A DNA stretch of 64,000 nt from Rhizobium johnstonii 3841. Lineage in GTDB: Bacteria > Pseudomonadota > Alphaproteobacteria > Rhizobiales > Rhizobiaceae. The notes under the pieces are model-generated. The model was given only the letters and a program-made list of their open reading frames with translations, was not told where the DNA came from and searched no databases. This document shows positions 59,999 to 64,000 of this stretch, piece by piece (position 1 is the stretch's first letter; each line of letters begins with the position of its first letter). The position numbers and the translations under genes were made by a program. The DNA is taken from assembly GCF_000009265.1 (NCBI RefSeq), contig NC_008380.1, forward strand, positions 4,216,501 through 4,280,500, read 5' to 3'.

Positions 59999-61075
59999 AT
60001 GCTTGCAGAAGTTTCCGCTCTTCTCGCCCCGCTCGCCGCCGCCATCGGTTACTCCACTTATAAGGCGCGGCAATTCGAACACGCCTATCCGAATATCGGC
60101 GAACTGACGGATGTCGGCGGATACCGCATGAATGCCGTCCACGTCGAGCGTCCCGAAAATGCGGATCTGCCGGCGCTGGTCTTCATTCACGGCGCCAGCG
60201 GCAATCTGCTCGACCAAGTCGTTGCCTTCCGCGCCGCACTCGAAGGCCGGGCGGAAATGCTCTTCGTCGATCGTCCCGGTCATGGCTATTCCGAGCGCGG
60301 CGGCCCTGAGAACGCCGTCCCCTCCGGCCAGGCAGATGCAATCGCCAGGCTGATGGAGAAGCGCGGCATCGGGAAGGCGATCATCGTCGGCCATTCCTTC
60401 GGCGGCGCGATCACCGCCGCCTTCGGCCTGCGCCATCCTGACAAGACCGCCGGCCTGCTCTTCCTCGCGCCCGCCACCCACCCATGGCCGGGCGGCATCG
60501 ACTGGTACTATCATGTGGCGACCGTGCCGATCGTCGGCTGGCTCTTCAACCACGCGATCGTCGTGCCGCTCGGGCTGAGCCGGCTGGAGCGCGGCACACT
60601 GAATGTCTTCCGTCCCAATCCTCGCCCGGCCGACTACATCGAAAAAACCGGTCCGTCGCTGGTGCTGCGCCCCAGCGCCTTCCACAACAATGCTGCCGAT
60701 TTCAAAAGACTGCTCGCCTATGTGAAGAAGCAGTCGCTGCTCTACTCGCAGATCACCGCGCCGACCGTCATTATAACGGGCGACCGTGACGAGATCGTCT
60801 GGGAACACCTGCATTCACGCGGCCTTGCCCGCGATATATCAGGCTCCGAGCTCGTCACCGTCAGCGGCGTCGGCCACAAGCCGGACTATCTCGCGACCGA
60901 TGTCGCCATCGCCGCCATAGAGAAGCTCGCCGGCAAGCCGCGCGACCTGCAGGCAATTGCCCGCAGAGCCGAGGAGAGGCTTGCCGCCGCCTCTCGCGAT
61001 CAGAGGGCCGCAGCCGCACCGTCGTTAGAGCCTGCAGCACCGCACGTCTTTTCCGACGCACAAAACACGCTGTAG
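59999..61075 (+). CDS. Alpha/beta hydrolase
   Basis: A 358-residue hydrolase: FIHGASGNLLDQVVAF, nucleophile elbow VGHSFGGAI near residue 132, acid GDRDEIVWEHL near 261 and the base HKPD near 290. N-terminal residues are hydrophobic, suggesting membrane attachment. The last 17 codons (after AAAAPSLEP) and the stop come from an intergenic repeat, so the C-terminal tail is probably not under functional selection. ATG 59999 was chosen; the longer frame from 59915 is not supported. Confidence 0.83.
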   Translation: MLAEVSALLAPLAAAIGYSTYKARQFEHAYPNIGELTDVGGYRMNAVHVERPENADLPALVFIHGASGNLLDQVVAFRAALEGRAEMLFVDRPGHGYSERGGPENAVPSGQADAIARLMEKRGIGKAIIVGHSFGGAITAAFGLRHPDKTAGLLFLAPATHPWPGGIDWYYHVATVPIVGWLFNHAIVVPLGLSRLERGTLNVFRPNPRPADYIEKTGPSLVLRPSAFHNNAADFKRLLAYVKKQSLLYSQITAPTVIITGDRDEIVWEHLHSRGLARDISGSELVTVSGVGHKPDYLATDVAIAAIEKLAGKPRDLQAIARRAEERLAAASRDQRAAAAPSLEPAAPHVFSDAQNTL

Positions 61076-61105
61076 CACTTTGAACTGCTGCATAATTTTG
61101 TCCTC
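61032..61105. repeat. Palindromic intergenic repeat, family 1 (copy e)
   Basis: ctgcagcaccgcacgtctt pairs with gacgcacaaaacacgctgtag, then cactttgaactgctgcataa. The stop codon of the hydrolase at 61073-61075 is part of it. Confidence 0.85.
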
Positions 61106-61125
61106 AGCATCGCCGGAAATCCGCC

Positions 61126-61842
61126 TCAGGCGCCGAGACGTATGCCGCCGTCGCAGGTGACGACATGGCCGCTCATGAAGCCGTTTCGGATCAGGAAGGC
61201 AATCACCTCCGCGATATCCTCCGGCCTGCCGACTCGGCCGACCGGCGTACGGCCGGCGAAATCCGCAAAGACGCTGTCGCGCTGCTCGGGCGGCACGAAA
61301 CTCCACCACGGCGTATCGACGACCCCAGGCGAAACGCCGTTGACGCGCAGCGGCTTCAGCTCGGCGGCAAGCACCGGCACCATCGCCTCGATCCCGGCAT
61401 TGACGGCGGCAAGCCCAGCCGTGCCGGGCATCGCAGCCTGCGCGCTGACCGCCGAAACAAAGGTGATGCTGCCGCCCGGCTGCAGCAACGGCAGTGCCGC
61501 CTGCGCTGCCGCGGCATGCGGAATGAGCTTGGTCTGAAACCCGGCAAGCAGATCCGCCATGTCAAGCGTCGCAAAAGGTCCGGCGCCGTGACCGCTGCCC
61601 ATCGCCAGCACGAGATGACCGAATGCGCCGACCCCGGCAAAAGCCTCCCCGAGCCCGGAAAGCTCCGCCGCATCGAGCACGACACTGCGCAGATCGCCGT
61701 CGAGCGATGCCTTCGCCGCTGCAAGCTTTTCGCCGTCGCGGCCTGCAATGGTGACCGTATATCCCTGTTTCAAAAGTAATTTCGCCGTGGCAAGGCCGAT
61801 GCCGGAAGAACCACCGATGACGACCACATGCTGCAAAGACAT
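61126..61842 (-). CDS. Classical SDR oxidoreductase
   Basis: A 238-residue short-chain dehydrogenase with an unusual catalytic triad: the cofactor loop VIGGSSGIGLATAKLLL is standard and SAVSAQAAMPGTAG holds the serine, but the usual Tyr-x3-Lys is not obvious near residue 145 (AGLAAVNAGIEAM). The sequence may be a divergent or partly inactive member. It ends GHVVTCDGGIRLGA. An aaggagc site precedes the ATG. It is divergent from an XRE regulator, a typical repressor-target pair. Confidence 0.8.
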   Translation of the reverse strand: MSLQHVVVIGGSSGIGLATAKLLLKQGYTVTIAGRDGEKLAAAKASLDGDLRSVVLDAAELSGLGEAFAGVGAFGHLVLAMGSGHGAGPFATLDMADLLAGFQTKLIPHAAAAQAALPLLQPGGSITFVSAVSAQAAMPGTAGLAAVNAGIEAMVPVLAAELKPLRVNGVSPGVVDTPWWSFVPPEQRDSVFADFAGRTPVGRVGRPEDIAEVIAFLIRNGFMSGHVVTCDGGIRLGA

Positions 61843-61944
61843 GATGCTGCTCCTTGAATTGACCGAGCCGCAGACGCTTTAACCACCTGCGACACCGGCA
61901 TCATGCGCGGCCCGGAAACGGCAAACAGTTCCAGTTTTATCCTG

Positions 61945-61954
61945 GTATCGATAC
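61945..61954. promoter_or_regulatory. GTATCGATAC palindrome between SDR and XRE genes
   Basis: A perfect 10-base dyad 5 bases before the upstream XRE start and about 103 bases from the SDR start. It is a candidate operator of the XRE protein. Confidence 0.4.
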
Positions 61955-61970
61955 TGATATGATTGCCTCC

Positions 61971-62816
61971 ATGGACCAGAGATCCGACACATTCGAAGCC
62001 CGCCGCCGTGAATTCGCAGCCTTTCTGCGCTCCCGTCGCGAGCGGCTGACGCCCTCCGAGGTTGGCCTGCCGGAGGGGTTTCGCCGGCGCACGCCGGGTC
62101 TCCGCCGCGAGGAGCTCGCCATGCTCGCCGGCGTCGGCACCACCTGGTACACCTGGCTGGAACAGGGCCGCGACATCCGGCCCTCCATGCAGGTGCTCAA
62201 CGCCCTTGCCGATGCGCTGCGCCTCGACGAGGCGGAGCGCCGGCATCTCTTCACCCTCAACAATCGGCAAGTGCCTCAGGCAGTGTCGTCCGCACCTGAA
62301 TGTGTCGACGAGCCGCTGCAGCGCATGCTCGCCAACCTGACTCACCAACCGGCCTATGTACTCGGCCGCCGGTGGGACGTGCTCGCCTGGAACCGCGCCG
62401 CCGACGTGCTGTTCGGCGGCTACGGCACGCTCGACCGCGACGAGCGCAATACCATGCATCGCCTCTTTGCCGACCCGGCGCATCGCAAGCTCCTCATCGA
62501 CTGGGAGGCAGTTGCCCGTGTCTCGCTGGCGATGTTTCGCGCCGACAGCGCGCGTTATGCCGGCGATCCGGATTTCGAACGGTTGATCGCGCTGCTGAAA
62601 CAGGCAAGCCCTGAATTTCGTGACTGGTGGCAGCGCCACGAGGTCGTCAGTCCGCTGTCTGGCATCAAGCGCATCAACCACCCCGTCAAGGGCCGCATGT
62701 CCTTCGAACATACCGGCCTGACACTGACCAGCCGGCCGGAGATGAAGCTCATCGTCTACACGCCGCTCGATGACGACGAAACCACCCGGAAACTCACCGA
62801 ACTCCTCACGCTTTAG
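61971..62816 (+). CDS. XRE regulator with MmyB-like ligand domain
   Basis: A 281-residue regulator. The HTH spans RREELAMLAGVGTTWYTWLE (residues 43-62) with the preceding FLRSRRERLTPSEVGLPEGF; the rest is the MmyB-like PAS-type ligand domain (HQPAYVLGRRWDVLAWNRAA, DWWQRHEVVSPLSGIKRI). MmyB proteins bind fatty acids or related lipids and often control a neighbouring SDR, as here. Two starts are possible (61959, 61971), neither with a good ribosome-binding site. Confidence 0.88.
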   Translation: MDQRSDTFEARRREFAAFLRSRRERLTPSEVGLPEGFRRRTPGLRREELAMLAGVGTTWYTWLEQGRDIRPSMQVLNALADALRLDEAERRHLFTLNNRQVPQAVSSAPECVDEPLQRMLANLTHQPAYVLGRRWDVLAWNRAADVLFGGYGTLDRDERNTMHRLFADPAHRKLLIDWEAVARVSLAMFRADSARYAGDPDFERLIALLKQASPEFRDWWQRHEVVSPLSGIKRINHPVKGRMSFEHTGLTLTSRPEMKLIVYTPLDDDETTRKLTELLTL

Positions 62817-62833
62817 GTTTTGTTTTTACCTAT

Positions 62834-62873
62834 GTCGTCGTCGCAAACCCGCGGCACAGTTTTGCGCGACATG
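62834..62873. repeat. Intergenic repeat, family 2 (copy d)
   Basis: The core gtcgcaaacccgcggcacag and ttttgcgcgacatgat resembles the copy at 2264. It lies between the XRE gene and ggt. Confidence 0.58.
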
Positions 62874-62954
62874 ATTTAAAGCCAACCCCTTGCATTGCCT
62901 CGGGCCCAGGCAGTCCCATATGTTTTTCCATCATTGTCCATAGGAGGGGAAATC

Positions 62955-64000
62955 ATGGGCCGCCTGCATATCGGGACGATCTCCGTCATATCAGCATTGT
63001 CGCTGAGCCTGACCTCGGCTTTTGCCGCCTCGCCTGCGCCGGTCGAAGCCGAGCACGGCATGGTCGTCACAGCCCAGCATCTGGCGACCGATGTCGGCGT
63101 CGAGGTGCTGAAAGGCGGCGGCAACGCCGTCGATGCAGCGGTTGCCGTCGGTTATGCCTTAGCGGTCGTCTATCCCTCGGCCGGCAACCTCGGCGGTGGC
63201 GGCTTCATGACCATCCGCCTGAAGGATGGCACCAAGACCTTCCTCGATTTCCGCGAACGCGCGCCGCTTGCCGCAACGAAGACCATGTATCTCGACGCCA
63301 AGGGCGATATCGTGCCGCGTGCCAGCCTCGACGGGTATCTTGCCGTCGGCGTGCCGGGCTCCGTCATGGGCTTCGAGACCGCGCGCGAGAAATACGGCAC
63401 CAAGTCGCGCGAAGAACTGATCGCGCCGGCGCTCCGCTTCGCCAAGGAAGGTTTCACGCTGGAACAGGGCGACGCCGCAAGTTTCGCCGGCAACGCCAAA
63501 CGCCTCGCCAAAGATGAGACGGCGGCAAAGATCTTCCTGAAACCGGATGGCAAACCCTATGCATCCGGCGAAAAACTCCAGCAACCGGACCTTGCCGCCG
63601 TCCTGGAAGGCATCTCGGAAAAAGGCCCCGACGCCTTCTACAAGGCCGCGCCCGCCGAGGCGATCGTCAAGGCGAGCCAGGCCAAGGGCGGCATCCTTGC
63701 CAAGGAGGACTTCGAGCAATATGCCGTGCGCGAGTTGAACCCGATCGAGTGCAATTACCGCGGCTACGACATCATCTCCTCGCCGCCGCCGTCTTCCGGC
63801 GGCGTCATCATTTGCGAGATCCTCAACGTTCTGGAAGGATACCCGCTTTCCTATCTCGGCTATAACTCGGCCGAAACCGTGCACATCATGGTCGAGGCGA
63901 TGCGCTATGCCTATGTCGACCGCAATGCTGCACTCGGCGATCCCGATTTCGTCGAGAACCCGGTCACAAAGCTGCTCGACAAGAAGTATGCTTTGGAGAT
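62955..64000 (+). CDS. ggt: Gamma-glutamyltranspeptidase (partial, 5' part)
   Basis: An exported enzyme cut by the window end after 348 codons. The signal peptide is SVISALSLSLTSAFA. The large-subunit blocks are clear: LATDVGVEVLKGGGNAVDAA, GNLGGGGFMTIR near residue 77 and the SSPPPSSGG near 274. The catalytic threonine that starts the small subunit lies beyond the window. It cleaves gamma-glutamyl bonds such as in glutathione. A very strong taggaggggaaatc site precedes the ATG. Confidence 0.95.
   Translation, partial: MGRLHIGTISVISALSLSLTSAFAASPAPVEAEHGMVVTAQHLATDVGVEVLKGGGNAVDAAVAVGYALAVVYPSAGNLGGGGFMTIRLKDGTKTFLDFRERAPLAATKTMYLDAKGDIVPRASLDGYLAVGVPGSVMGFETAREKYGTKSREELIAPALRFAKEGFTLEQGDAASFAGNAKRLAKDETAAKIFLKPDGKPYASGEKLQQPDLAAVLEGISEKGPDAFYKAAPAEAIVKASQAKGGILAKEDFEQYAVRELNPIECNYRGYDIISSPPPSSGGVIICEILNVLEGYPLSYLGYNSAETVHIMVEAMRYAYVDRNAALGDPDFVENPVTKLLDKKYALE

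Noticed and set aside
1..64000. CRISPR arrays, tRNAs, prophage or insertion sequences
   Set aside because: No regularly spaced repeats, CCA-type clover-leaf sequences, integrase, transposase or terminal inverted repeats with target duplications were seen.

Overview
The window is a stretch of chromosome from a fast-growing Rhizobium, most likely of the R. etli / R. leguminosarum group. Support comes from uniformly GC-rich coding sequence, the order tkt-gap-pgk-fba with a class I aldolase, an lpiA-acvB pair, zapA next to a 6S RNA, an rcdA gene behind CtrA-type boxes, and short palindromic intergenic repeats of a rhizobial kind. I see no tRNA, rRNA, CRISPR array, insertion sequence, integrase or prophage. 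It reads as core chromosome.

Layout. 1-2.3 kb: the 3' end of ruvB, a Tat-exported metallophosphoesterase, a Nudix hydrolase and a DinB-like protein. 2.3-9 kb: the lpiA(mprF)-acvB operon for lysyl-phosphatidylglycerol, then a DoxX protein convergent with an MscS channel. 9-15 kb: gnd, an ArsR/SRPBCC divergent pair with a palindromic operator, an XRE regulator, an epimerase and a phytase-like secreted protein behind a probable three-repeat Pho box. 14.8-25 kb: 6S RNA, zapA, then tkt, gap, a K+/H+ antiporter, pgk and fba. 25-39.5 kb: PhzF, MFS, DUF1192, rcdA, rpmE, an ABC exporter, an orphan TctC/Bug protein, YegP, a YciI/ECF42 sigma pair, a MotA/OmpA-like stator pair, suhB and a TetR/SDR pair. 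39.5-53.3 kb: a chemotaxis operon read leftwards (STAS-cheY-cheA-cheW-mcp-mcp-mcp-cheW-cheR-cheB) with a divergent soluble MCP-like protein. 53.5-64 kb: a Sel1 protein, a ThiE-like protein, TauE/SafE, an ArsR regulator, two DUF465 proteins, purE-purK, rpmJ, a TPR lipoprotein-like protein, an alpha/beta hydrolase, an SDR/XRE divergent pair and the start of ggt.

How the genes work together. tkt, gap, pgk and fba form a lower-glycolysis/pentose-phosphate block, with terminators after gap and pgk and a 27-bp operator-like palindrome before fba. The chemotaxis operon codes a complete receptor-kinase-adaptor-methylation set but no flagellar genes, cheD or second cheY. Its three receptors have one, two and three HAMP-like units, share one C-terminal tail, and two of them share 359 identical base pairs.

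The most interesting signals are the receptor homogenisation and tail, the MCP-like protein with a decayed tip, the CtrA-type boxes and possible small RNA before rcdA, the Pho box, the ArsR operator overlapping its own start codon, the promoter-hairpin leader of rpmJ, and repeats that form or abut the 3' ends of several genes. I did not find a clearly new multi-gene system. Motif positions were read by eye and family names come from recognisable sequence features, not searches.
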